Shown here: one piece after another, positions 1 through 6,366 of the stretch | Position numbering within the stretch: the stretch's first letter is position 1 | Layout of the letters: the number at the start of each line of letters is the position of its first letter | NCBI GenBank assembly: GCA_947631375.1 | Contig: CANRLD010000043.1 | Location: 1 to 11,616 of the forward strand | Direction: 5' to 3' | DNA from: an uncultured Methylophaga sp. | Lineage (GTDB): Bacteria; Pseudomonadota; Gammaproteobacteria; Nitrosococcales; Methylophagaceae | Length of the DNA: 11,616 nt | Notes under the pieces: model-generated | The model's input: the letters and a program-made list of their open reading frames with translations, nothing else | What the model was told of the DNA's origin: nothing | Databases searched by the model: none | Translations under genes and position numbers: made by a program

Positions 1-1364
1 GTAAACGGGTGATGCAACGCATACCAGCGCTGGGTTTTGTCGTCCCATTCAAACATCGGAAACTCGACGACCCATAACGGACGCCAACCACGCTCCACCA
101 TATTCAGATCATGGCCAATTTTGACTCGTAAAGCGCCCAATGATTCATTTACGATGGAGGTTTTATCCGCTCCGAAGAAAATCAGGTCACCCGTGACTGC
201 ACCGGTTCTTTGTAAAATCCCTTCAACTACGGCATCTGGCAGGAATTTCAAAATCGGCGATTGCAGACCTTCGCGACCGGCTTGCAGATCATTGACCTTG
301 ATATAAGCCAATCCTTTCGCGCCATAAATACTGACGTATTTGGTGTAATCATCAATTTCTTTGCGACTGAGCGCATTGCCCCCTGGAATACGCAATGCCG
401 CAACACGACCATTTTTATCATTTGCCGGTCCCGAGAAAACGTTGAAATCAACTGCTTGCATCAGGTCGCTGACATCCACCAATTCCAGCGCAATCCGCAG
501 ATCAGGCTTGTCACTGCCGTAACGATCCATTGCTTCCGCATACGTCATGCGAGGGAAAGGATTGGGCAGTGCTTGTCCCAATACATTGGCAAACAAGTCA
601 CGGATCATTTCTTCCATCAACTGCATCAAATCCTCTTCTTCAACAAAGGAGGTTTCAATGTCCAGCTGAGTGAACTCCGGTTGCCGGTCGGCACGCAAAT
701 CTTCATCGCGAAAACAACGCACAACCTGGTAGTAGCGATCCATTCCCGCCACCATCAGCAGCTGTTTGAACAGTTGTGGTGATTGCGGCAGAGCAAAAAA
801 ATCGCCCGGATGTGTCCGGCTGGGAACCAGGTAATCACGCGCACCTTCAGGCGTCGCTTTGGTCAGGATAGGCGTTTCAATATCCATAAAGCCATGATTA
901 TCCAGATACTGGCGTAACTGCCGGGTAATCAAGGAACGGAATCGCAGCTTTTGCAGCATTTCCGGGCGACGCAAATCAATATAGCGATGACGCAGTCGGA
1001 TATCTTCATTAACCTCAGCCTGTTCAGTCAATGGAAAAGGTGGTGTTTCCGAGCTGTTGAGAATCGTGACACGTTTGGCAATGATCTCAATTTTTCCGCT
1101 TTTTAATTCGGGGTTTTCGCTACCGGCAGGACGCGGATTCACAACGCCCTCGATCTGCAATACATATTCACTGCGAACTTTCTCAGCAACCGCAAAGCTG
1201 TCAGCATCTTCCGGATTGCATACAACCTGCACCAGACCTTCGCGATCACGCAGATCAATAAAGATGACCCCACCATGATCCCGACGCCGGTGCATCCAGC
1301 CTGCGACTGTTACCGTTTGTTCAACCAAAGATTCGTTTACATCGCCGCAGTAATGGCTACGCAT
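1..1364 (-). CDS. aspS: Aspartyl-tRNA synthetase (AspRS), C-terminal part beyond the window
   Basis: Attaches aspartate to tRNA in the cytoplasm (class II synthetase). The first 454 residues are present; the family is about 590 long, so the C-terminal part with motif 3 lies beyond the left edge. Residues 1-105 are the OB-fold anticodon-binding domain (HRRRDHGGVIFIDLRD at 25-40). Motif 1 lies near 150-175 (PEGARDYLVPSR at 172-183) and motif 2 near 216-236 (CFRDEDLRADRQPEFTQLD). The bacterial insertion domain starts around 290 (RYGSDKPDLR just before it, FSGPAND at 310-316). The start MRSHYCG matches known gammaproteobacterial AspRS proteins; only a weak GGAA lies 7-8 nt upstream of the ATG. 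fmdB lies 130 nt upstream on the same strand and the two are probably co-transcribed. His30 is the residue I recall from the nondiscriminating AspRS of Pseudomonas, so this enzyme may also charge tRNA-Asn. Confidence 0.97.
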   Translation of the reverse strand, partial: MRSHYCGDVNESLVEQTVTVAGWMHRRRDHGGVIFIDLRDREGLVQVVCNPEDADSFAVAEKVRSEYVLQIEGVVNPRPAGSENPELKSGKIEIIAKRVTILNSSETPPFPLTEQAEVNEDIRLRHRYIDLRRPEMLQKLRFRSLITRQLRQYLDNHGFMDIETPILTKATPEGARDYLVPSRTHPGDFFALPQSPQLFKQLLMVAGMDRYYQVVRCFRDEDLRADRQPEFTQLDIETSFVEEEDLMQLMEEMIRDLFANVLGQALPNPFPRMTYAEAMDRYGSDKPDLRIALELVDVSDLMQAVDFNVFSGPANDKNGRVAALRIPGGNALSRKEIDDYTKYVSIYGAKGLAYIKVNDLQAGREGLQSPILKFLPDAVVEGILQRTGAVTGDLIFFGADKTSIVNESLGALRVKIGHDLNMVERGWRPLWVVEFPMFEWDDKTQRWYALHHPF

Positions 1365-1401
1365 AATTATTCCAACATTCCAAAAAATTCTGATTAATAC
1401 T

Positions 1402-1425
1402 GCACCCCGACGTTAGCCGGAATGC
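1402..1425 (-). other. Possible RNA hairpin in the fmdB-aspS intercistronic gap
   Basis: In minus-strand RNA, GCAUUCCG and CGGGGUGC can form an 8-bp stem with two G-U pairs around an 8-nt loop, about 38 nt before the aspS start codon. In plus-strand RNA the two wobble positions would be A-C mismatches, so the structure favours minus-strand RNA. No U-run follows, so it is not a standard terminator. It could be an aspS leader structure or a processing site, or chance. I see no convincing promoter in the rest of this 130-nt gap. Confidence 0.25.
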
Positions 1426-1494
1426 CCAAAAACTATCTATGACCCGAAAGCACTCGCGCGTTTCGTTTACGCCAAATCCCAAACACATCAGGCG

Positions 1495-1761
1495 TTAATG
1501 TGAACACCCGGCTCCACAGGTATGCCCCGAACTGGTGGCACCTTCTGAATTCCCGGAGTCAGCAAGATTTCGCTTCGCTCCCGATTTAAAATCGGTTTCA
1601 TACCAGCCTTCTCCTTTCAGGCGAAAACCGGCCGCCGAAATTAACTTTTTCAGCTGAGGCTTATGGCATTGAGGACAATCCACTAAAGCATCATCACTAA
1701 TTTTCTGCAACGCTTCAAAATAATGGTCACAGGCATCACAGCGATATTCATAAAATGGCAT
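1495..1761 (-). CDS. FmdB-family zinc-ribbon protein
   Basis: Small cytoplasmic protein of 88 residues with the FmdB/CxxC zinc-ribbon fold. The N-terminus MPFYEYRCDACDH is typical of the family. Two CxxC pairs, C8/C11 and C29/C32, should bind one zinc. The C-terminal tail is rich in Ser and Gly and ends in a second Cys/His cluster (His80, Cys82, Cys86, His88) that could bind another metal. The family is named after a putative regulator of formamide/amide metabolism, but its biochemical role is not settled. An ATG at 1788 would add nine residues (MLIYFGSNI); I chose the ATG at 1761 because GGGAG lies 7 nt upstream and family members begin at MPxYEY. Pairing with aspS immediately downstream is common in gammaproteobacteria. 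Confidence 0.9.
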   Translation of the reverse strand: MPFYEYRCDACDHYFEALQKISDDALVDCPQCHKPQLKKLISAAGFRLKGEGWYETDFKSGAKRNLADSGNSEGATSSGHTCGAGCSH

Positions 1762-1852
1762 GATGTTACTCCCAAAATAAATCAACAAAACAACGCTGCT
1801 ACCTAAAGTGCGGCAATAAAAACAGGCTTCAAGCCCTAAACCTGTCGATTAT

Positions 1853-1875
1853 ACCGAATATTTATTATGTTCGGT
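1853..1875. promoter_or_regulatory. Inverted repeat, possible operator
   Basis: ACCGAA (1853-1858) and TTCGGT (1870-1875) are perfect inverted arms of 6 bp around an 11-bp, all-A/T-but-one spacer. The centre lies about 100 nt upstream of fmdB. The spacing would suit a dimeric regulator, but no known motif is matched and the arms are short enough to arise by chance. Confidence 0.3.
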
Positions 1876-2019
1876 CTTAGGCACGCATCAATTTTACGCT
1901 CAAAAAGCGCTTCTCAGTAGGAAGTTTACCTCACCGCCAGTTACTGCCATGTCTTTTCAAGATATAGCGGGTTGGGAAAAACATCCTGCGGCATTTAACA
2001 TATTTTTCCTGAATAACCA

Positions 2020-2049
2020 TAGACATATTCGGCAATTTGCCAGTATAGT
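2020..2049 (+). promoter_or_regulatory. Sigma70-like promoter for the copper-protein gene
   Basis: TAGACA (2020-2025, 5/6 to consensus) and TATAGT (2044-2049, 5/6) are separated by 18 bp. Transcription would start near 2056, giving a leader of about 134 nt. The spacer contains the perfect palindrome GGCAA-T-TTGCC (2031-2041), placed where a bound repressor would block RNA polymerase. Confidence 0.55.
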
Positions 2050-2189
2050 TGCTCCTTTTTGTGCTGCCATTGCCAAGAAAATTGTGTGGAAAACCACGCG
2101 CCATAGTATGTTCAGTGTCTGTTCAGCTTCATTATGGGAGACTGGCACCGCATTGAGGCAAATAACCCAAATTTAGAGAGGATATATTC

Positions 2190-2636
2190 ATGAAATATGG
2201 TAAAACGCTGATCGCCGCTGCATTTGGTGCAGCATCTTTGTTCTCTGCGGCTGCGATGGCTGAAAATCACGTCGTAGACGCACAACTGACTGCGTTTGAT
2301 CCCCTGGTCGTTAAAATTGCTCCAGGTGATACCGTTTCCTGGCGGAATATGAACGGCCACCTTGTTAACACCACCTTTATTGACAGCAGCGGTGAACATC
2401 ACTACCTCCCTGAAGGTGCTGAAGGTTTCACTTCTGTTATGGGTGAAAACTTTCAAACCCAGCCACTGACAGTCGAAGGGGTTTATCTCTACAAATGTGA
2501 TCCACATTGGGGAGCTGGTATGGGTGGCGCGATTATTGTAGGCGAACCATCTAACCTCCAGGAAATTGTTGACTCCAAGCCTAAAGGTGCCCTGAGACGC
2601 TTGGTGAAAAAAGTCGAGCAAGCTGTAGCCGAGTAA
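2190..2636 (+). CDS. Exported cupredoxin, pseudoazurin-like type 1 copper protein
   Basis: Predicted soluble periplasmic electron carrier, 148 residues. Residues 1-24 form a Sec signal peptide with likely cleavage after AMA. The mature part is a small beta-sandwich with the type 1 copper ligands in cupredoxin order: His57 (in NMNGHLVN), then Cys103, His106 and Met111 in the loop KCDPHWGAGM. The C-x2-H-x4-M spacing matches pseudoazurin. A basic helical extension (RRLVKKVEQ) ends the protein, also as in pseudoazurins. GAGAGGA lies about 9 nt before the ATG. The gene has its own promoter and a strong terminator, so it is likely a single-gene transcript. It lies directly upstream of the bc1 genes; carrying electrons from cytochrome c1 to a terminal oxidase or reductase is an inference from that position. 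Confidence 0.9.
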   Translation: MKYGKTLIAAAFGAASLFSAAAMAENHVVDAQLTAFDPLVVKIAPGDTVSWRNMNGHLVNTTFIDSSGEHHYLPEGAEGFTSVMGENFQTQPLTVEGVYLYKCDPHWGAGMGGAIIVGEPSNLQEIVDSKPKGALRRLVKKVEQAVAE

Positions 2637-2659
2637 TTTCACGCACAGTTAAAGCACCT

Positions 2660-2691
2660 AAAAAGCCCGCATGCAGAATGCGGGCTTTTTT
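2660..2691 (+). terminator. Rho-independent terminator after the cupredoxin gene
   Basis: GCCCGCAT (2665-2672) and ATGCGGGC (2678-2685) form a perfect 8-bp GC-rich stem with a 5-nt loop, flanked by AAAAA and TTTTTT. It begins 24 nt after the stop codon and separates the copper gene from petA. The A-run on the left makes it potentially bidirectional. Confidence 0.93.
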
Positions 2692-2720
2692 GATCCAAAC
2701 GTGCTCGACTATGCTAAAAT
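2690..2720 (+). promoter_or_regulatory. Possible promoter of the petABC-sspAB operon
   Basis: TAAAAT (2715-2720) is preceded by TG one base away (2712-2713), an extended -10 element. A weak -35 (TTGATC, 2690-2695) lies 19 bp upstream. The start would be near 2727, about 77 nt before petA. It is the best promoter candidate between the upstream terminator and petA. Confidence 0.4.
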
Positions 2721-2803
2721 CTGTTGGTTTTTATCGGCAATCTCAAGACATTGATGTTCTGCTGGATTCATTATTAAACAATATCTCAGGGGATCTTCAT
2801 CTG

Positions 2804-3397
2804 ATGAGCAACTCTATAGATACTAGCAAAAGACGGTTTTTGTCTGCCGCAGCTAGTGTAGTAGGCGGTGCTGGTGTGGTGGCTGTTGCCATTCCTTTTG
2901 TATCATCCATCGCACCCAGTGCGAAAGCTGAAGCAGCAGGCGCTCCCGTACAAATTGATATTAGCCAGTTGGAGCCGGGCCAATTACTCACTGTAGAATG
3001 GCGTGGTAAACCGGTCTGGGTTTTTCGTCGCAGTGCAGAAGTATTAAAAGATCTGGCTTCATTAACCAGTGAACTACGCGATCCCCAAAGCCAACAAGAG
3101 CAGCAACCAGCGTACGCGCAAAACGAGACCCGCTCTATTCGTGAAGATCTTATGGTCATGGTGGGAATCTGCACCCACTTAGGCTGCTCCCCGACCTACC
3201 GTCCGGAAATTGCACCTAACGATTTAGGCGCGGATTGGAAAGGTGGCTTTTTCTGCCCATGCCATGGCTCCCGCTTTGACCTTGCCGGCCGTGTATACCA
3301 AGGCGTTCCCGCCCCGACAAATCTCGAAGTCCCCCCTTACCATTTCCAGGGCGACAATACTGTTATTGTTGGTGAAGATGCTCAAGGAGCTGCCTAA
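2804..3397 (+). CDS. petA: Ubiquinol-cytochrome c reductase Rieske iron-sulfur subunit
   Basis: Rieske subunit of cytochrome bc1, 197 residues; takes the first electron from quinol at the Qo site and passes it to cytochrome c1. The N-terminus carries a twin-arginine motif (SKRRFL, 8-13) followed by a transmembrane anchor at about 14-36, as expected for Tat-inserted Rieske proteins. The cluster motifs are CTHLGC (123-128) and CPCHGS (151-156): Cys123, His125, Cys151 and His154 bind the 2Fe-2S cluster, and Cys128 and Cys153 should form the disulfide. The frame is open back to 2678, but that ATG sits inside the upstream terminator; the ATG at 2804 has AGGGGA about 10 nt upstream and gives the usual family N-terminus. 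Its stop codon overlaps the petB start (TAATG). Confidence 0.97.
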   Translation: MSNSIDTSKRRFLSAAASVVGGAGVVAVAIPFVSSIAPSAKAEAAGAPVQIDISQLEPGQLLTVEWRGKPVWVFRRSAEVLKDLASLTSELRDPQSQQEQQPAYAQNETRSIREDLMVMVGICTHLGCSPTYRPEIAPNDLGADWKGGFFCPCHGSRFDLAGRVYQGVPAPTNLEVPPYHFQGDNTVIVGEDAQGAA

Positions 3398-4608
3398 TGT
3401 CTATGATGGATTGGATTGATGCGCGTTTTCCTGCCACAAAAATGTGGAAAGAGCATCTGTCGGAATATTACGCGCCAAAAAACTTTAACTTCTGGTATTT
3501 CTTCGGTTCACTCGCCTTATTAATACTGGTACTGCAAATTGTTACCGGCATCTTTTTAACGATGAACTACAAGCCCGATGCAGAGCTGGCCTTTGCTTCG
3601 GTTGAATACATCATGCGTGATGTCCAGTGGGGATGGCTGATTCGTTATCTGCACTCCACAGGCGCATCGGCTTTCTTTATTGTTATTTACCTGCATATGT
3701 TCCGCGGTCTGTTATATGGCTCGTATAAACAACCTCGCGAACTGGTGTGGATTTTCGGCATGCTGCTTTATGTGGTGCTGATGGCAGAAGCCTTTATGGG
3801 CTACCTGTTACCATGGGGACAAATGTCCTACTGGGGCGCTCAAGTCATCATCTCGCTATTTGGCGCTCTGCCTGTCATTGGTGAAGATCTTGCTCTGTGG
3901 ATTCGTGGTGACTATGTCGTCGCCGATGCTACCTTGAATCGTTTCTTTGCTTTTCATGTGATTGCTCTGCCTATTGTGTTGCTGGGGCTGGTAGTGGCAC
4001 ATATTCTGGCATTGCATGAAGTTGGTTCCAACAACCCGGATGGCATCGAAATCAAGCAAACTAAAGATAAAAATGGCAAACCTTTGGATGGCATCCCCTT
4101 CCATCCTTACTACAGTGTTAAGGATCTGGTCGGTGTCGTAGTGTTTTTATTTGTTTTCTCGCTGGTACTGTTCTATATGCCAGAATTTGGTGGCTGGTTC
4201 CTGGAGAAAGATAACTTCGTTCCTGCCGATCCATTAAAAACACCGGAACATATTGTACCTTTATGGTACTTCACACCGTTTTACGCCATTCTACGGGCAG
4301 TTCCGGATAAGCTGATGGGGGTTATTGCGATGGGACTGGCAATTGTCATGCTGTTCCTGTTGCCTTGGCTGGATCGCAGTAAAACCCGCTCCATTCGTTA
4401 TCGCGGGCCCTATTTCCGTACAGCCTTGACCATCTTCGTCATCAGTTTTGTTGCACTGGGTTACTTAGGTACCCAACCGGCAACTTCGCTTTACACTTTG
4501 CTGGCTCAGATATTTACTGTGCTCTATTTCGCATTCTTTATTCTGATGCCTGTATACACCAAACTTGACAAAGATAAACCTGTGCCAGAAAGGGTGACGT
4601 ACAAATGA
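3397..4608 (+). CDS. petB: Ubiquinol-cytochrome c reductase cytochrome b subunit
   Basis: Full-length cytochrome b of the bc1 complex, 403 residues with eight predicted membrane helices, not split into b6 and subunit IV. It holds hemes bL and bH and the Qo and Qi quinone sites. Heme ligands are His86, His100, His187 and His202; the second pair is 15 residues apart, one more than in mitochondrial cytochrome b but the same as my memory of the Pseudomonas protein. The Qo motif is PLWY (288-291) instead of the usual PEWY. The C-terminus PVPERV is also Pseudomonas-like. AAGGAG lies 7 nt before the ATG inside the end of petA, and the start shares one base with the petA stop, so translation is probably coupled. 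Confidence 0.98.
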   Translation: MSMMDWIDARFPATKMWKEHLSEYYAPKNFNFWYFFGSLALLILVLQIVTGIFLTMNYKPDAELAFASVEYIMRDVQWGWLIRYLHSTGASAFFIVIYLHMFRGLLYGSYKQPRELVWIFGMLLYVVLMAEAFMGYLLPWGQMSYWGAQVIISLFGALPVIGEDLALWIRGDYVVADATLNRFFAFHVIALPIVLLGLVVAHILALHEVGSNNPDGIEIKQTKDKNGKPLDGIPFHPYYSVKDLVGVVVFLFVFSLVLFYMPEFGGWFLEKDNFVPADPLKTPEHIVPLWYFTPFYAILRAVPDKLMGVIAMGLAIVMLFLLPWLDRSKTRSIRYRGPYFRTALTIFVISFVALGYLGTQPATSLYTLLAQIFTVLYFAFFILMPVYTKLDKDKPVPERVTYK

Positions 4609-5315
4609 GAAACCTGATTTTTGCTAGCCTCGTTTCAGTATTCAGCTTCACAGCAACGCTCGCTATTGCCGCAGGACCGTCTTCAAAACTGGATACGGTT
4701 GATATTGATCTGACCGACAAAGCGTCACTGCAGCGCGGCGCACACACCTTTATGAACTATTGCCTAAGCTGTCATAGCGCCTCACTGATGCGTTATAACC
4801 GTATGGCAAAGGATCTCGGTCTTACTGAGGCGCAGGTTTTGCAAAACCTAATGTTCACTACCGATAAAGTCGGCGACACTATGCAAATCGCGATGCGCGC
4901 CGAAGATGCCAAACGCTGGTTTGGCGTTGCACCACCGGACTTGTCTGTTATTGCCCGTGCCCGGGGTACCGATTGGTTATATACCTATTTGCGCACATTC
5001 TATCTGGATGATAGCCGTCCAATGGGAACCAATAACCTGGCATTCCAAGATGTCGGGATGCCGCATATTTTGTGGGAACAGCAAGGTTATACTTCGTTGA
5101 ATGATTCGGGCCAGCTTCACCTGACATCCGAAGGTCAATTAACACCGCGTCAATACGATGCAATGAGCCGGGATTTAGTTAACTTTCTTGCTTATATCAG
5201 TGAGCCTTCCAAATTACAGCGCTTAGCGCTGGGAAAATGGGTGCTACTGTATCTCGCCTTCTTTTTTGTCATTGCTTATGCACTGAAAAAAGCTTACTGG
5301 AAAGACGTTCATTGA
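4605..5315 (+). CDS. petC: Ubiquinol-cytochrome c reductase cytochrome c1 subunit
   Basis: Cytochrome c1 of the bc1 complex, 236 residues; it accepts electrons from the Rieske protein and passes them to soluble carriers. Residues 1-22 are a Sec signal peptide. The heme c site is CLSCH (53-57), followed by the typical SASLMRYNRM. Met152 in VGMPH is the likely sixth ligand. A C-terminal helix (about 209-227) anchors the protein in the inner membrane with the heme domain in the periplasm, ending in a basic tail. The start overlaps the petB stop (ATGA), with AAGGGTG as ribosome-binding site. The gene is a lone c1, not the fused b-c1 precursor (fbcH) found in some bacteria. Confidence 0.97.
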   Translation: MRNLIFASLVSVFSFTATLAIAAGPSSKLDTVDIDLTDKASLQRGAHTFMNYCLSCHSASLMRYNRMAKDLGLTEAQVLQNLMFTTDKVGDTMQIAMRAEDAKRWFGVAPPDLSVIARARGTDWLYTYLRTFYLDDSRPMGTNNLAFQDVGMPHILWEQQGYTSLNDSGQLHLTSEGQLTPRQYDAMSRDLVNFLAYISEPSKLQRLALGKWVLLYLAFFFVIAYALKKAYWKDVH

Positions 5316-5344
5316 CGCAGATCTCCAACTACCATGCAGTATAA

Positions 5345-5968
5345 ATGACCACTCGTAATCGTAAATCGCTGATGACATTGTACTCCGACGTACAATGTCC
5401 ATTCAGTCATCAGGCCCGCATCGTCATTCAGGAAAAGCAAATTGACTGCGAAATCATTGATCTTGTAGAGGGTCACTGGCCTGAGGAAGTTGCTTCAGCA
5501 AATCCTTATTCTTATGGCCCAACCTTGTTCGACCGCGATATTGTCGTGTTTCAGCCGCGGATCATCATGGAATACCTCGATGAGCGATTCCCGCATCCTC
5601 CCTTGATGCCAAATGATCCAGGGGCTCGCGCGCAATTGCGCTTGATGCTGCATCGTTTTGAAACCGACTGGTTTTCCATGTGGCAGCAAATGACCGGCCG
5701 TGAAAAAGCAGCCTCCAGAAAAGTCAAAAAAACCTTACAAGAAGATTTAACCGTACTTGCTCCGCTATTTGAGCAATATACCTTTCTGTTAAGCGATGAA
5801 TTTTCGTTGATGGACTGTTACATCGCCCCATTATTATGGCGCTTGCCACACTTGGGTATTAAGTTACCTGACTCTGCCAAGGCGATTGAACACTATGCAC
5901 TACGTGTGTTTCAACGAGAAGCATTTCAGGCCAGTTTGACGCCCACTGAGAGAGGTATGCGGTCATGA
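5345..5968 (+). CDS. sspA: Stringent starvation protein A
   Basis: GST-fold protein that binds RNA polymerase with sigma70 and modulates transcription in stationary phase and stress, 207 residues (E. coli SspA about 212). The thioredoxin-like N-terminal domain covers about 9-85 and the helical domain about 92-200. Stretches RIIMEYLDERFPHPPLMP (72-89) and LSDEFSLMDCYIAPLLWRLP are near-identical to E. coli SspA. The N-terminal Cys region (DVQCPFSH) does not imply GST activity; SspA is not known as an active transferase. It lies 29 nt after petC with no terminator between, so it is likely part of the pet transcript, and overlaps sspB by ATGA. No Shine-Dalgarno is visible before its ATG; a five-codon mini-frame (5334-5348) ends across the start. 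Confidence 0.96.
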   Translation: MTTRNRKSLMTLYSDVQCPFSHQARIVIQEKQIDCEIIDLVEGHWPEEVASANPYSYGPTLFDRDIVVFQPRIIMEYLDERFPHPPLMPNDPGARAQLRLMLHRFETDWFSMWQQMTGREKAASRKVKKTLQEDLTVLAPLFEQYTFLLSDEFSLMDCYIAPLLWRLPHLGIKLPDSAKAIEHYALRVFQREAFQASLTPTERGMRS

Positions 5969-6366
5969 GTATGTCATCACAAAAGCCCTATCTGATTAGA
6001 GCCATCTACCAGTGGTTGCTCGATAATAATTGCACCCCTTATCTGCTGGTAAACACATCTTATCCGGATGTTATCGTTCCCGAGCAATATATCCAGGATA
6101 ATCGAATCGTACTGAACCTTGCTCCTGACGCAATTGATGGACTGAATATGGATAATGACTGGGTCAGCTTTTCTGCGCGTTTTTCCGGCAAAGCAATAGA
6201 TTTATTTATTCCGACAATCTCTATTCAAGCCATCTACGGTAAAGAGAACAATCAAGGCATGTTTTTTCCGGAAGAAGATCATCCTGAGCCACCAGAGCCG
6301 GATAAGGAAACAAAGCCGGAAATTAAAAAAAGCAGCGGAAAACCAGCATTGAAACTGGTTAAGTGA
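5965..6366 (+). CDS. sspB: ClpXP protease specificity-enhancing factor SspB
   Basis: Adaptor that binds ssrA-tagged proteins and delivers them to ClpXP, 133 residues. The folded substrate-binding domain covers about 6-110 (PYLIRAIYQWLLDNNCTPYL, then the beta-rich part with NLAPDAIDGL and FSARFSGKA). An acidic and Pro-rich linker follows (HPEPPEPDKE). The protein ends in PALKLVK, which matches the ClpX-binding tail of E. coli SspB (PALRVVK). The start codon overlaps the sspA stop (ATGA) and GAGAGG lies about 11 nt upstream. The stop codon directly touches the stop of the convergent response-regulator gene. Confidence 0.96.
   Translation: MSMSSQKPYLIRAIYQWLLDNNCTPYLLVNTSYPDVIVPEQYIQDNRIVLNLAPDAIDGLNMDNDWVSFSARFSGKAIDLFIPTISIQAIYGKENNQGMFFPEEDHPEPPEPDKETKPEIKKSSGKPALKLVK

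Larger units (their letters stand above)
1762..2189. other. Divergent intergenic region between fmdB and the cupredoxin gene
   Basis: 428 nt with no convincing gene. It holds the strong fmdB ribosome-binding site (GGGAG on the minus strand), an inverted repeat at 1853-1875, a good sigma70-like promoter at 2020-2049 reading towards the copper protein, and a direct repeat TGTTCAG (2109-2115 and 2120-2126, 11-bp period) in that gene's leader. A 75-codon frame at 1949-2176 has no ribosome-binding site and no recognisable protein features. I see no convincing promoter for fmdB. Confidence 0.6.

Noticed and set aside
261..782. 173-codon open frame on the plus strand
   Set aside because: It is antisense to aspS, whose translation matches the family along its full visible length.
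1762..1788. Nine-residue upstream start for the FmdB-type protein
   Set aside because: The strong GGGAG site is correctly spaced only for the ATG at 1761, and it would lie inside the extended frame.
1820..1846. Hairpin or terminator formed by ACAGG...CCTGT
   Set aside because: Competing short pairings (GGCTT/AAGCC with a one-base loop) make the fold unclear, and it would stand upstream of fmdB with no gene to terminate.
1949..2176. 75-codon frame before the cupredoxin gene
   Set aside because: No ribosome-binding site, no protein features, and it covers the best promoter of the region.
2112..2642. 176-codon open frame on the minus strand
   Set aside because: It lies antisense to the whole cupredoxin gene, which has clear copper ligands, a signal peptide and a ribosome-binding site. 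The antisense product has no recognisable features.
2678..2803. 42-residue N-terminal extension of the Rieske protein
   Set aside because: The upstream ATG lies in the terminator stem, and the likely promoter lies after it. The ATG at 2804 has a good ribosome-binding site and gives a standard Tat N-terminus.
6341..6360. Hairpin AACCAG/CTGGTT at the end of sspB as a terminator
   Set aside because: The stem has only 6 bp, no T-run follows on either strand, and the bases encode the conserved ClpX-binding tail.
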